64,000 nucleotides of DNA, from contig DUBX01000042.1 in NCBI GenBank assembly GCA_012960115.1, positions 147,364-211,363 of the forward strand. The letters are read 5' to 3'. A program made the translations under genes and the position numbers. Source of the DNA: Porticoccaceae bacterium. GTDB taxonomy: Bacteria; Pseudomonadota; Gammaproteobacteria; Pseudomonadales; Porticoccaceae. The notes under the pieces were generated by a model. That model searched no databases. It was given only the letters and a program-made list of their open reading frames with translations, and was not told where the DNA came from. Shown piece after piece: positions 26,598 to 35,994 of the stretch (positions are counted from its first letter, which is position 1; each line of letters opens with the position of its first letter).

Positions 26598-27554
26598 ATG
26601 AACTTACAAAAGCTTTCCCGACTTGACTTAAATTTATTGGTTTCGCTACAGGCTCTGCTTGAAGAGAAAAGTGTTACTCGCGCCGCAGCGCGCCTGTTTA
26701 TTAGTCAGCCAGCTATGAGTCGCGTTCTTCAGCGATTGCGTTATCAACTTGACGATCCGCTGTTCACACGAACCGGCAATGAGTTGGTTCCGACCCCAAA
26801 AGCAAGGGACCTGCAGCAACGGTTACCAAGATTACTCGATGGAATTCTAGATATGGTTAGTGAGGGTGAATTTGACCCCACAACTTATGTTGGTGAGATT
26901 ACCATTGCTGTACCCGAATTTGTCGCTATCTCTTTGATATCACAATTAACCAAAGTGATTACTGAATATGCGCCAGGATTAATCTTATCTATCTCAAGTG
27001 AAACTGACTCGGTGGAGGGTGAGCTAGCAGACGGGGTCTTAGACTTTGCGATCGATATTGAAAAGACCATGACAGACGATATCACCACAACACCATTGGC
27101 TATTTTTACGCCATCAATTTGGATGCGTGAAGGCCATCCTTTAGCCCATAAAGAAACAGTCACACTGACCGAAATTCTTGAATATCCGTTTATTCAATAT
27201 TATCTACTAATCTCCAAGAGAGTCAGCGCAAGAACAGATGCTCGATTTGATCGAGCGCTTCGAGAGTTAGGCCTCAAGCGTAAAAAGACCTTGGTGACTA
27301 ATCAGTTGATGACAGCAATGGAAACCGTATGTGATACCGACTGCCTGATGGTTGCGGCTAAGTACGGCGTGACTATGGAGCGAGAAATGCATCGCATTAT
27401 TCGTAAGCGCTACCCGGCGGATATTCCCCACGAAGGTAAAATAAAATTAGTCTTACTTCAGCATCAGCGTACTTCTGGCTCACCAATTCATCAGTGGCTT
27501 TCTGAGAAGATAGTGGGATTGATTCAAGAGAGAGAGACAATCATCGACGTCTAG
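26598..27554 (+). CDS. LysR-type transcriptional regulator
   Basis: DNA-binding regulator of 318 residues. The winged helix-turn-helix covers about 8-68, with LDLNLLVSLQALLEEKSVTR and ISQPAMSRVLQRLR typical of the NodD/LeuO/PnbR-like branch. The effector-binding domain (about 95-310) has no signature that names a ligand. Two related small transcription units and two matching boxes lie directly upstream; box 2 is 29 bases before this start. They are its most likely targets. No enzyme gene is in the cluster, which is unusual for this family. Confidence 0.9.
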   Translation: MNLQKLSRLDLNLLVSLQALLEEKSVTRAAARLFISQPAMSRVLQRLRYQLDDPLFTRTGNELVPTPKARDLQQRLPRLLDGILDMVSEGEFDPTTYVGEITIAVPEFVAISLISQLTKVITEYAPGLILSISSETDSVEGELADGVLDFAIDIEKTMTDDITTTPLAIFTPSIWMREGHPLAHKETVTLTEILEYPFIQYYLLISKRVSARTDARFDRALRELGLKRKKTLVTNQLMTAMETVCDTDCLMVAAKYGVTMEREMHRIIRKRYPADIPHEGKIKLVLLQHQRTSGSPIHQWLSEKIVGLIQERETIIDV

Positions 27555-27591
27555 AGCGATGTTATAAACGTTCTTGATAAAATCGAAAGCT

Positions 27592-28560
27592 CTATCGGTA
27601 TTTTATACCGCGCCAGAAAACTGCGTGATCGGTCGCTTTCGCCCGGCTAAAACAAATACGACACCATAAAGTACAACTTGGAGCGGAAAATGGGGACCGC
27701 CCTGAGGCAAGTCTTCGAGTTATGCTGATCGCAAAGTCAAGGCAGGGGTAGGCTAGCAATACCATCATAAATGAAGCGGAAAAATCCCCTTGAGCAACAC
27801 CGTTTAGACCGTACAGGGCAATTATTGCGCCTAGACCATAGCTACCCATATCGCCAAGGAAAAACCACCCTGAAATGACATTAAAAAGGAGGAACACAAA
27901 GCAGATGAAGAACAGTAATCCTTCGACGGGGCGCCCATATTCTATAAAGAAGACCGTGAAAGCCGCCGTCGCAATCCCGGGCACTAAGCCATTGGCACCG
28001 TCGGACATATTAAACGCATTGATAAATCCCACGCAAAAAACGGTGGCAGATACCCAGGCTATCAGTGGTACCTTGAGTAGTTGATCAATCACGGCTAAGC
28101 CGAGATTATCAGGAACAAGGGTTGGCCAGCCCCAGAACAGCAGAGCAAAGACTACAAACTTGGCTGAAAGCCGCAACACTGGACTCAAAAAATCTGTTTT
28201 GATGTCTTCACATAAGCCAAGACAAGCACATAAAAAGATAGCTGTCCAAAGTGCAAGGTCTAGATTAGAGCGGACAACACCAGGGATGTAGTCGGTGAGT
28301 AGCACCATACCCAACGCATGGAAGCCGAGTAGTAATGTTATCGCTAAACCGTCAAGTCGAGAGGATTCAATAACACTGATGCCGTGGCTTGCAGCTTGAT
28401 CTCGGCCTGCTGCTAGGGATGAAAGTAGTCGCATCAAAAGAATGGCGCCTACTCCCACGAGGCCGAATGCCCATAGGGCAACTAAGCACATAATGACTAA
28501 TTTCAAGTCGTTTTTGTCTAGGTGACGTGAAAAGGCTGAGTAGTTGTCTTTTAGTAGCAT
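27592..28560 (-). CDS. WecA/MraY-type glycosyl-1-phosphate transferase, altered C-terminus
   Basis: Multi-pass membrane enzyme moving a sugar-1-phosphate onto undecaprenyl phosphate, family GT4; 322 residues with about ten hydrophobic segments. GLCEDIKTDFLSPVLRL near 140 and NAFNMSDGANGLVPGIA near 183 are the catalytic stretches. After RRLASGRSPFSA the family has a D-x-x-H-x-H loop; here the frame reads a cysteine-rich, non-family tail to a stop at 27592. Another frame at this point gives LQVVLYGVVFVLAGRKRP (stop at 27603), which looks like the true last helix, so a deletion with frameshift around 27680 is likely. Overlaps the preceding gene by 10 bases. May be inactive. Confidence 0.7.
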   Translation of the reverse strand: MLLKDNYSAFSRHLDKNDLKLVIMCLVALWAFGLVGVGAILLMRLLSSLAAGRDQAASHGISVIESSRLDGLAITLLLGFHALGMVLLTDYIPGVVRSNLDLALWTAIFLCACLGLCEDIKTDFLSPVLRLSAKFVVFALLFWGWPTLVPDNLGLAVIDQLLKVPLIAWVSATVFCVGFINAFNMSDGANGLVPGIATAAFTVFFIEYGRPVEGLLFFICFVFLLFNVISGWFFLGDMGSYGLGAIIALYGLNGVAQGDFSASFMMVLLAYPCLDFAISITRRLASGRSPFSAPSCTLWCRICFSRAKATDHAVFWRGIKYR

Positions 28561-28901
28561 AATGGGCTTTCGGCAGGACTTGCGGTGGCCATGAGGCCTA
28601 CCAGATTATCATTCATGCTGTCGCACATTAGTGATGTAGATTCATGGAGTAAAGATTTGTCAGTGTGGGCACTCGCTTGAGATTTTATAAGAGTGTTTTT
28701 TCCTGTGGTCGCTATTTTAAATACACTAATAGCTCCTAACTGCCCAACCGCTAATATTTTAATTTTAGTCATAGATGACAAAAAGCCATCATAGTCTTCA
28801 CTCTGGACAAATTTAGACTGACTCAGTTGTGCAATAGAGATAATACCAATTGATGTACATAGAGCCATAACCAAAGAAATAACCAGATACTTTGAAAACA
28901 T
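28551..28901 (-). CDS. small membrane-anchored protein, unknown
   Basis: 116 residues, not recognised. One N-terminal hydrophobic segment (about 6-25, YLVISLVMALCTSIGIISIA) acts as signal anchor or signal peptide; a second mildly hydrophobic stretch lies near 48-65. The rest is polar with Ser/Thr. Its end overlaps the GT4 gene start by 10 bases, so the two are coupled and it may belong to the same polysaccharide pathway. ATG start; codon use looks like that of its neighbours. It might itself be a remnant; nothing proves it. Confidence 0.5.
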   Translation of the reverse strand: MFSKYLVISLVMALCTSIGIISIAQLSQSKFVQSEDYDGFLSSMTKIKILAVGQLGAISVFKIATTGKNTLIKSQASAHTDKSLLHESTSLMCDSMNDNLVGLMATASPAESPLCY

Positions 28902-29038
28902 TTATGACTTTCTCAGCGCGATTGAGCAGTTTAAGAGTGGCCGCAACTATATCTCAGGCGTTATTAATACATAGTAGCATAGATCACAATCGCCCTGAAA
29001 TTTGGTTGGATGCTCTAATTTAGAGGAATTAGAGTCGG

Positions 29039-29683
29039 TTATAATCGATAGCTAGTTAGGGTCATAGCCGATGAGGCTAAAGTCATTAATTTCTTCACTG
29101 GAGAAGGAAACTCATAGCCCCCAGCATCTCGAGCTGCCTGGGCATGACGCTGTTCATCGACTAGCATTTCTTTGACGATAGCCCGACTTCTTAAGTCCCC
29201 TTTCGGCAAGTCAGATAGGTGTTTACTTAAATGAGCTGCTACCTGATCTTCAGTTGCAGCGACGAACCCTAAGCTTAGTTTGTCATTAATTAGGCCAGTT
29301 CCCGCGCCAAGGCTAAAAGACATTGCATACCAAATTGGATTTAGAAGACTAGTCTGGCCACCAAGTTTTTTAATTCGTTCTTCACACCAAGCCAAGTGAT
29401 CGATTTCCTCTGCGGCTGAATGCTTCATTTGTTCGCGTACTTCAGGCAGTTTTGCGGTTAGCGCTTGACCTTGATAGAGCGCTTGAGCACAGACTTCACC
29501 GGTATGATTAACGCGCATTAGACCAATCGTATGAGCGCGATCTTTATCGTTAAGGTCGGTATCTGCAATGGTATCCGCAGGAGACTTACGCTCAGGGAGA
29601 GGCGCGCCGCTAAAGGCCGTGCGTAAACCTTGATCAAGCTGCGTTAAAATTTTGTCGAGCCCTGTTAATTTGCGATTAGTCAC
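29039..29683 (-). CDS. coq7: 2-nonaprenyl-3-methyl-6-methoxy-1,4-benzoquinol hydroxylase
   Basis: Carboxylate-bridged di-iron hydroxylase for the C6 step of ubiquinone synthesis, used in place of the flavoprotein UbiF. GTG start, 214 residues. Iron ligands are visible in MRVNHTGEVCAQAL, AAEEIDHLAWCEERI, and VDEQRHAQAARDAG, the two ExxH motifs being EIDH and EQRH. Coq7 is near vfr in Pseudomonas as well. Works with UbiH and UbiI further along this window. Confidence 0.95.
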   Translation of the reverse strand: MTNRKLTGLDKILTQLDQGLRTAFSGAPLPERKSPADTIADTDLNDKDRAHTIGLMRVNHTGEVCAQALYQGQALTAKLPEVREQMKHSAAEEIDHLAWCEERIKKLGGQTSLLNPIWYAMSFSLGAGTGLINDKLSLGFVAATEDQVAAHLSKHLSDLPKGDLRSRAIVKEMLVDEQRHAQAARDAGGYEFPSPVKKLMTLASSAMTLTSYRL

Positions 29684-29703
29684 GAAATATTATCCAACTG
29701 TCT

Positions 29704-30441
29704 TTAAGAGTCTATTGTATCCATTTTTGGCTTGTTCTTTCTAGCGATAAATATAGGTAGATAAACTAGGGCAAAAAAGACCATGGCCAAGCCCTCTGTG
29801 ACTATTATGTAGAATGGCCAAGGACCGAAAAAATCCAGCAACGAGGGATTAACGGGCTTGCTCATCATATAAAAATAATTAGCGTTCAACCAAAGGTTAA
29901 TGGGGATCAAGCACAGGATATAAATATTCAGCCACACAAATGTGTGCAAAATGCCCTTTGCTCTGGGGTAGAGTTTAAACGCGAGCAGGTGATGAACCGC
30001 CACAACTACCAGACCACAGTGAACAATCCAATATTTAAAGAACCCATAACTGGGGTAGCCACCGTCCGGATCCGGCGTGATTATCGCTTGCAGTGTGCCA
30101 GCTAAGACGAAGAAATAGACGATTTCAAAGCGCCGACGATTAGGCTGCCAAAATAGAAGGGGAGCCATCACTGCAAACAGATTACAGATCGAAAGGGGTA
30201 AATTAACCGCTGGATCGAACCTGCCATAGGCCATATGGATGGCGGTCCAAATGACTACAGTGAGGCTGATAAAAACTGAAACTGACCGTGTTAGCAATAA
30301 GTTTTGGCGATCATCTAAGCGCCGAGCAGCATTTACGAAGGTAATTACAAAGAGGATAAAAACAATCACCGCACCGAGATGCGACTGACTAAACGATGTA
30401 AAACCAATATCAGCGCTAAAAAAGACGTTATCGCTGAACAC
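29704..30441 (-). CDS. TIGR02206/YwaF family integral membrane protein
   Basis: Protein of 245 residues with about seven hydrophobic segments (near 20-40, 50-70, 85-100, 105-125, 135-155, 170-190, 215-235). The N-terminal half and LSICNLFAVMAPLLFW near 82-97 are like the YwaF/TMEM164 family. GTG start with AAGGAG six bases upstream. Function unknown in bacteria. Lies between coq7 and purD; no shared role is apparent. Confidence 0.75.
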   Translation of the reverse strand: MFSDNVFFSADIGFTSFSQSHLGAVIVFILFVITFVNAARRLDDRQNLLLTRSVSVFISLTVVIWTAIHMAYGRFDPAVNLPLSICNLFAVMAPLLFWQPNRRRFEIVYFFVLAGTLQAIITPDPDGGYPSYGFFKYWIVHCGLVVVAVHHLLAFKLYPRAKGILHTFVWLNIYILCLIPINLWLNANYFYMMSKPVNPSLLDFFGPWPFYIIVTEGLAMVFFALVYLPIFIARKNKPKMDTIDS

Positions 30442-30467
30442 ACAACTCTCCTTTAGTGAGTTCGAAA

Positions 30468-31760
30468 TTATCTATTTTGTTCTCGCGCAATTGCGCGCCA
30501 ACCAATATCATCACGCAGATAAACGTCATCCCAATGAATCTTAGAGGCCAGCTCATAGGCGCTAGCCTGAGCCTCAGACACTGTCTCGCCCATCGCGGTT
30601 GCGCAGAGTACACGCCCGCCACTGGTCACCACATTGCCATCGGTCATGGCAGTGCCGGCATGAAAGACCTTCTGGTCTGCATCAGCAGGCGTATCAGATA
30701 AACCCGAAATAACATCACCACCACGATAGCGTCCAGGGTAACCACCTGCGGCTAGTACCACGCCGATAGAGGGCCGAGGATCCCACTGAGTTGTTTGTTG
30801 ATCTAGCGTTCCCTCTAAAGCAGCTAAACAGTGGACTACCAAGTCAGATTGTAGGCGAAGGAGTATGGGCTGAGTTTCTGGGTCGCCAAAGCGACAGTTG
30901 TACTCAATGACCTTGGGGGTGCCGTCGGCCATAATCATTAGCCCTGCATATAAAAAACCAGTGTAGTCATTGCCCTCATCAGCCATACCCTTGACCGTAG
31001 GGTAGATTACTTCATCCATAATTCGCTGATAAATGACCTCATCCACTACGGGTGCTGGCGAGTACGCGCCCATGCCTCCGGTATTAGGACCAGTGTCGCC
31101 ATTGCCAGCACGTTTATGATCTTGACTGGTAGCCATTGGTAATACATTTTTGCCATCCACCATCACAATAAAGCTGGCTTCTTCGCCATCCAAAAATTCT
31201 TCAATCACCACGCGACTGCCGGCCTCGCCAAACGCATTGCCGGCGAGCATGTCGCGCACTGCGTCTTCAGCTTCGACCATAGTCATGGCCACAATGACGC
31301 CCTTACCCGCGGCCAAGCCATCGGCTTTAACCACAATGGGTGCGCCAACTTGTTGCAGGTATTCAAGCGCAGCATCAACCTCAGTAAAGTTGCCATAGTT
31401 GGCAGTCGGTATTTGTTGGCGTTCAAGAAAGTCTTTGGTAAATGCTTTAGAACCCTCTAGTTGAGCGGCATCACTAGAGGGTCCAAAAATTGCTAATCCA
31501 CGTGACTCAAAATAATCAACAATGCCATCTACTAATGGTTGCTCAGGACCAACGATAGTTAGGCCGACGTTATTGTTCTCGGCAAAGTCAGCCAGTGCGG
31601 TAAAGTCGGCCACCGAGATTGCAACGTTTTCCAGATCGCGCTCCATCGCAGTTCCTGCATTGCCCGGTGCTACATAAACGGTGCTGACACTCGACGATTG
31701 AGACGCCTTCCAAGCCAGTGCGTGTTCGCGTCCACCAGAGCCAATAACCAGAACATCCAT
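30468..31760 (-). CDS. purD: phosphoribosylamine-glycine ligase
   Basis: ATP-grasp enzyme, second step of purine synthesis. I start at the ATG at 31760 (MDVLVIGSGGREHALAWKAS), giving 430 residues, the family length; a TTG six codons upstream is open too. ATP-grasp stretches include VVKADGLAAGKGVIVA near 142-157, MATSQDHKRAGNGDTGPNTG near 215, and EYNCRFGDPETQ near 285. Usually paired with purH; here 2.6 kb of other genes, including the photolyase remnant and ppa, separate the two. Confidence 0.97.
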   Translation of the reverse strand: MDVLVIGSGGREHALAWKASQSSSVSTVYVAPGNAGTAMERDLENVAISVADFTALADFAENNNVGLTIVGPEQPLVDGIVDYFESRGLAIFGPSSDAAQLEGSKAFTKDFLERQQIPTANYGNFTEVDAALEYLQQVGAPIVVKADGLAAGKGVIVAMTMVEAEDAVRDMLAGNAFGEAGSRVVIEEFLDGEEASFIVMVDGKNVLPMATSQDHKRAGNGDTGPNTGGMGAYSPAPVVDEVIYQRIMDEVIYPTVKGMADEGNDYTGFLYAGLMIMADGTPKVIEYNCRFGDPETQPILLRLQSDLVVHCLAALEGTLDQQTTQWDPRPSIGVVLAAGGYPGRYRGGDVISGLSDTPADADQKVFHAGTAMTDGNVVTSGGRVLCATAMGETVSEAQASAYELASKIHWDDVYLRDDIGWRAIAREQNR

Positions 31761-31896
31761 TGCGTAATTTCCAAGCAAAATTTAAGAGCGAAATTATAAC
31801 AGACTGCACGACTGGGATTATATAATTTGTGGTACGGTGTCGCTAACAAGAGCCATCTAAATGTGCGTCTAAGTCGTAATTTTCACACAGGAAAAA

Positions 31897-32571
31897 TTGC
31901 CACAGAGGATATATCTTATCGCTGAACTACAACAATTTAACGCACCTACTATCATGTGGTTTCGCCAAGACCTAAGGCTTGCCGACAACCCAGCACTCTG
32001 CGCCGCTTGCGAGCGGGGTGCAATTATTTCCGTATATATTCTCGATCATCAAGGCGCCGACAGCTGGAAAATGGATGGCTCTAGCCGCTGGTGGTTACAT
32101 CATGCGTTGGAAGATCTAAACGATTCTCCCCAGCACGGTTTACAGCTTTTTCAGGGTGATGCACTCACCATCCTTTGCGATCTTGCCGCGCAAACCGGCG
32201 CCGCAGCTATCACCTGGAATCGTTGTTATGAGCCTTGGCGTATTGCTCGTGACGCCATCCTTAAAACAGCGCTCAAAGGCGACGGCCTTGAGGTGCAAAG
32301 TTTTAATGGCTCGCTCCTGTGGGCACCTTGGCAAGTGCTTAAAAAAGATGGCGCTCCCTACAAAGTATTCACCCCTTATTATCGCCGTGGTTGTCTTTCT
32401 GTTGCTGCTCCACGCCGGCCATTGGATCCACCTAAAGGCCCCAACTTAAATAAAAATAGTGTCCACTCACTACCTCTAAAAGACTTGAATTTTCGGCCTA
32501 AAATTAACTGGTGAGAGCAAATGAAAGCGCGCTGGGACATCAGTGAAGCTGCCGCCCATGAACTCTTTGAT
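31897..32571 (+). pseudogene. deoxyribodipyrimidine photolyase, N-terminal remnant
   Basis: Photolyases repair UV-made pyrimidine dimers with blue light. The antenna-binding N-terminal domain is clear: MWFRQDLRLADNPALCAACE, then NRCYEPWRIARD and FNGSLLWAPWQVLKKDGAPYKVFTPYYRR. The frame hits TGA at 32512-32514 within PKINW-stop-EQMKARWDISE, which otherwise continues photolyase-like to about AAHELFD. After that the frame is not photolyase: the entire FAD-binding C-terminal domain (about 250 residues) is missing and an acetyltransferase segment follows in frame. Start TTG at 31897 (AGGA 5 bases upstream) or ATG at 31954. Confidence 0.85.
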
Positions 32572-32949
32572 GCTAATTGTCCGGAGTTTTTCGCACCAAA
32601 TGAACGTCTTGATTATGCGGAATTTCTTGACTCCAACCTGCTTGGCTACGAACTGTGCCTAACTGGAGGATAAATCGCAGGCGCATTTGGACTGTCCGAT
32701 AATGGTTTACAGCAAAAAAGTATAAATTGGATTTTACTCAATCCGCGCTCACAAGGGATGGGTATTGGTTCCGTTATCATGAGCCGAGTCTCTACTTTAG
32801 TTCGTGCTTCAGGGGTGAGCTTGGTAACTATTGCAACAAGTCACAAATCAGCATTGTTCTTTGCTAAGTGTGGGGCCGTTGAGATCAACTTTACCGATAA
32901 TGGCTGGGGGCCGGGCATGCATCGTGTTGATATGGAGCTCCCCTTGTGA
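32572..32949 (+). pseudogene. GNAT N-acetyltransferase remnant fused to the photolyase remnant
   Basis: Continues the photolyase frame without shift. ANCPEFFAPNERLDYAEFLD and GYELCLTGG are followed by an in-frame TAA at 32671-32673 (a Gln codon by one base in LTGG-x-IAGAFGL), then NWILLNPRSQGMGIGSVIMS (the acetyl-CoA-binding RxxGxG-type loop), SHKSALFFAKCGAVE, and stop at 32949. The N-terminal start appears lost in the deletion. An ATG at 32758 could still start a 63-residue piece, probably useless. Confidence 0.72.
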
Positions 32950-33045
32950 GGTCTAACAGGTGTTGGGTCTCTTTTTGATGCGCTTATGTCGCCCTAACCG
33001 AAAAAGATGCTGGCTCGCCTGTCGAGTAAAGTGCAAGTAGTCGAT

Positions 33046-33078
33046 AATAAAAAGCCCGCTTTGTGCTGGCTTTTTATT
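33046..33078. terminator. bidirectional terminator hairpin
   Basis: Perfect 11-base inverted repeat AATAAAAAGCC / GGCTTTTTATT around an 11-base loop; A-rich on one side, T-rich on the other, so it can end transcription from both directions (GNAT remnant on plus, ppa on minus). Confidence 0.82.
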
Positions 33079-33080
33079 GG

Positions 33081-33126
33081 GTCAGAAAAGCCTCAGTGTC
33101 TGAAGTGGGGGGGGGCTTTGTCTGAC
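33081..33126 (-). terminator. second hairpin after ppa, with G9 tract
   Basis: Nested stems GTCAGA / TCTGAC and AAAGCC / GGCTTT, separated by one bulged base, with the loop containing a run of nine G (33107-33115, C9 on the transcribed minus strand). It lies 10 bases past the ppa stop, ahead of the bidirectional terminator. Confidence 0.6.
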
Positions 33127-33135
33127 AAAAAAGCA

Positions 33136-33684
33136 TTAGAACGCGGGTTTTTCATCCGCCTCTTCATATAATTTAACACTATTAAGGAGTTCCACTTTGG
33201 CGGCTGCGGCATCTTCCCAGCCTTCAATAGTTACCCATTTATTCGGCTCTAAGTCTTTATAATGCCCAAAGAAGTGTTCAATTTGCTGCTTAGTCAATTC
33301 TGGAATTTGATCAATATCAGTAATGCCACGATAAATGGTTGAGAGCTTGTCTGCAGGTAATGCTAGTATTTTTGCATCAGCACCTGCTTCATCAGTCATT
33401 TTTAATACGCCAATAGGGCGGCAACGAATAACCGAACCCGCCATCAATGGGAAAGGAGTCAACACCAATACGTCAGCGGGATCACCATCCTCAGATAGAG
33501 TATGAGGCACATAACCATAGTTGGTGGGGTAGTGCATGCACGTTGCCATAAAGCGGTCAACAAAAATGGCGCCGGACTCTTTATCTACTTCATATTTGAC
33601 TGGGTCAGAATGAGCGGGAATTTCTATAATGACATTGATTTCTTCTGGTAGGTTGTGACCCGCAGGTACGGCGTTGAGGCTCAT
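33136..33684 (-). CDS. ppa: inorganic pyrophosphatase, family I
   Basis: Hydrolyses pyrophosphate released by biosynthetic reactions. 182 residues, near the E. coli 176. The metal-binding motif [10 protein letters not shown] lies near 65-74; Lys and Tyr active-site residues appear in [14 protein letters not shown] and [14 protein letters not shown]. Terminator hairpins follow. Lone gene. Confidence 0.97.
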   Translation of the reverse strand: MSLNAVPAGHNLPEEINVIIEIPAHSDPVKYEVDKESGAIFVDRFMATCMHYPTNYGYVPHTLSEDGDPADVLVLTPFPLMAGSVIRCRPIGVLKMTDEAGADAKILALPADKLSTIYRGITDIDQIPELTKQQIEHFFGHYKDLEPNKWVTIEGWEDAAAAKVELLNSVKLYEEADEKPAF

Positions 33685-33877
33685 AAAAAAGTTTCCTAAC
33701 TATAGCTGAATGAATTGGTGCTGGATTATACTGCTACTTAGGTCAAGGTGAAATAACAGCGAGGAGTATTTTATTATTGTCTATATACTGCCAAAGTTAT
33801 GTAGCTAACTAATAAAAGGGAATTAATCATTATGGGCGATATACAACACATTGTTTTTCTACAAGGAAGCACAGCGG

Positions 33878-34315
33878 ATGAGTGAGCGTTATCTAGATCC
33901 AACCGAAGCGTCAGCCATCGAGTTGTTTTCGAAAAACATGCCCGGAGAGGTTGTGATGCTTAATTTATTGCGTTTTCGTGAGATTGCAGATTACTCGGAT
34001 TATCCCGCACTTGCCCCAAGAGATCCTATTTCTGGACGAGACGCGTTCCAGAGATACATTGACCATACATTGCCTTTCTTGCGTGAGACTGGTGGTGGGA
34101 TAGATTTTATTGGCGAAGGTGGCAGGTACTTTATTGGCCCGGAAGATGAACGATGGGATCTGGCCATGTTAATTAGGCAGACGTCGTTGAAAAGCTTCAT
34201 GGAATTTGCGTCCAATCAAGCATACGTTGCTGGATTGGGGCACAGAAGCGCGGCAATAGAGGATTCAAGATTACTCCCGTTGATGGAACACCTGAATCAA
34301 AACATATCAATATGA
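33878..34315 (+). CDS. DUF1330 family protein
   Basis: Ferredoxin-like fold, dimeric alpha/beta-barrel type protein; 145 residues from the ATG at 33878, which has AAGGA about ten bases upstream. An ATG at 33851 would add nine residues ahead of it. MLNLLRFREIADYSD near 28-42 and the arginine/aspartate stretch DERWDLAMLIRQ near 90 are typical of the DUF1330 group. No catalytic role established. Converges on purH with a bidirectional terminator between them. Confidence 0.75.
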   Translation: MSERYLDPTEASAIELFSKNMPGEVVMLNLLRFREIADYSDYPALAPRDPISGRDAFQRYIDHTLPFLRETGGGIDFIGEGGRYFIGPEDERWDLAMLIRQTSLKSFMEFASNQAYVAGLGHRSAAIEDSRLLPLMEHLNQNISI

Positions 34316-34356
34316 CTAAAAGTGGCCCTTTATTGGGTGGTTAAAAAATACTCAAC

Positions 34357-34386
34357 AAAAAAAGCCCGCTTAGAGCGGGCTTTTTA
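34357..34386. terminator. bidirectional terminator between DUF1330 gene and purH
   Basis: Stem AGCCCGCT / AGCGGGCT with loop TAG (34363-34381), seven A before and five T after it. Serves the plus-strand DUF1330 gene and the minus-strand purH. Confidence 0.92.
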
Positions 34387-34404
34387 TTGGAACAGGGAAA
34401 AGGC

Positions 34405-35979
34405 TTAGTGCCTGAAATGACGCATTCCCGTGAACACCATGGCCATACCATGTTCATTTGCTGCGGCAATGACTTCTTCATCTCGCATGGAACCACCGGG
34501 CTGAATAATGCAGCTAATGCCTGCAGCCCCTGCGTTATCAATGCCATCGCGGAAGGGGAAGAATGCATCAGACGCCATCACTGCGCCGACCACTTCGAGC
34601 CCTGCATGTTCGGCTTTAATGCCGGCAATGCGAGCACTGTTAATACGGCTCATCTGGCCTGCGCCAACACCAACGGTTTGGTTGTTTTTAGCATAAATAA
34701 TGGCGTTAGACTTGACCATTTTGGCGACCTTCCAAGCAAACAGCATGTCGGTCATCTCGCTGTCTGTTGGCACTCGTTTAGACACCACTTTGAGATCTTG
34801 CTCAGTAATCATGCCGTTGTCACGGTCTTGAATCAGCAGACCGCCATTGACGCGTTTGTAGTCAAAGTCTTGTGGCCGTTGATCGCCCCAAACACCGCAC
34901 TCCAATAGTCGGACATTTTTCTTTGCAGCCACTACAGCCACGGCATCAGCCGAGACTGAGGGCGCAATAATGACTTCAACAAATTGTTTTTCGCAAATGG
35001 CTTCGGCGGTCTTAGCGTCCAGCTCGCGGTTAAAGGCGATGATGCCACCGAAGGCAGATTCTGGGTCAGTGGCAAAAGCCAGATCATAGGCAGTACCAAT
35101 ATCGACCGCTACTGACACACCGCAGGGGTTGGCATGTTTGACAATAACGCAGGCTGGCTGGTCAAACTGTTTAACGCATTCCAGTGCCGCATCAGTATCG
35201 GCAATATTATTAAACGACAGCTCCTTACCTTGCAGTTGTTTGGCGGTGGCCACACTGGCTTCTGTAGGGTTAGCCTCGGTATAGAACGCTGCTTTTTGGT
35301 GTGGGTTTTCACCATAGCGCATTTCTTGCGTTTTGAAATACTGCACATTAAAGGTGTCAGAAAAGTCACGGGCAGTGTTGTCGATATCTCGTGCGCCAAA
35401 GTGATTGGCAATCATGCCGTCATAACCAGCAGTGTGCTCAAAGGCTTTGATCATGAGTGCGTAACGTGTGTGGTAGTCAAGCTGTCCATCGCTGGCCTGC
35501 ATCTTCTCAAGCACCATAGCGTAGTCACTGCTATTGACCACAATAGCTACGTCTTTATGATTTTTAGCCGCCGAGCGAACCATGGTTGGGCCGCCAATGT
35601 CGATATTTTCAATGGCATTGGGCAGGGTGCAGTCCGGGTCTGCAACCGTGGCTGCAAAGGGGTATAAATTGACCACGACCATGTCGATGGGCTTGATTCC
35701 ATGTTCTGCCATTACTGCATCGTCGGTGCCGCGACGACCTAAAATACCGCCATGCACTTTTGGGTGCAGAGTTTTCACACGGCCGTCCATCATCTCGGGG
35801 AAGCCGGTGTAGTCTGAGACTTCAGTCACCACAATGTTGTTGTCTTGGAGTAAACGAAAGGTGCCGCCAGTAGAGAGTAGTTCGACGCCGAGGGCGTTTA
35901 GTGCGCGGGCAAAATCAACAATGCCGTTTTTGTCAGATACGCTAATCAGTGCGCGTGAAACTTTTTTTAGATCGCTCAT
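34405..35979 (-). CDS. purH: bifunctional AICAR transformylase/IMP cyclohydrolase
   Basis: Last two steps of IMP synthesis. 524 residues: N-terminal MGS-like cyclohydrolase domain (about 1-200; [20 protein letters not shown] and the GGILGRR region) and C-terminal transformylase domain with [15 protein letters not shown] near 270 (catalytic Lys-His) and [12 protein letters not shown] near 430. It lies 15 bases after fis, so it belongs to dusB-fis-purH, a Pseudomonas-like order. Confidence 0.97.
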   Translation of the reverse strand: MSDLKKVSRALISVSDKNGIVDFARALNALGVELLSTGGTFRLLQDNNIVVTEVSDYTGFPEMMDGRVKTLHPKVHGGILGRRGTDDAVMAEHGIKPIDMVVVNLYPFAATVADPDCTLPNAIENIDIGGPTMVRSAAKNHKDVAIVVNSSDYAMVLEKMQASDGQLDYHTRYALMIKAFEHTAGYDGMIANHFGARDIDNTARDFSDTFNVQYFKTQEMRYGENPHQKAAFYTEANPTEASVATAKQLQGKELSFNNIADTDAALECVKQFDQPACVIVKHANPCGVSVAVDIGTAYDLAFATDPESAFGGIIAFNRELDAKTAEAICEKQFVEVIIAPSVSADAVAVVAAKKNVRLLECGVWGDQRPQDFDYKRVNGGLLIQDRDNGMITEQDLKVVSKRVPTDSEMTDMLFAWKVAKMVKSNAIIYAKNNQTVGVGAGQMSRINSARIAGIKAEHAGLEVVGAVMASDAFFPFRDGIDNAGAAGISCIIQPGGSMRDEEVIAAANEHGMAMVFTGMRHFRH

Positions 35980-35994
35980 GAAGTCCTCGGGTAG

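Noticed and set aside
32758-32949. 63-residue acetyltransferase
   Set aside because: Only the C-terminal third of a GNAT domain; belongs to the broken fused frame.
34387-35812. Several plus-strand frames across purH
   Set aside because: Antisense shadows of a fully conserved gene; no signals of their own.
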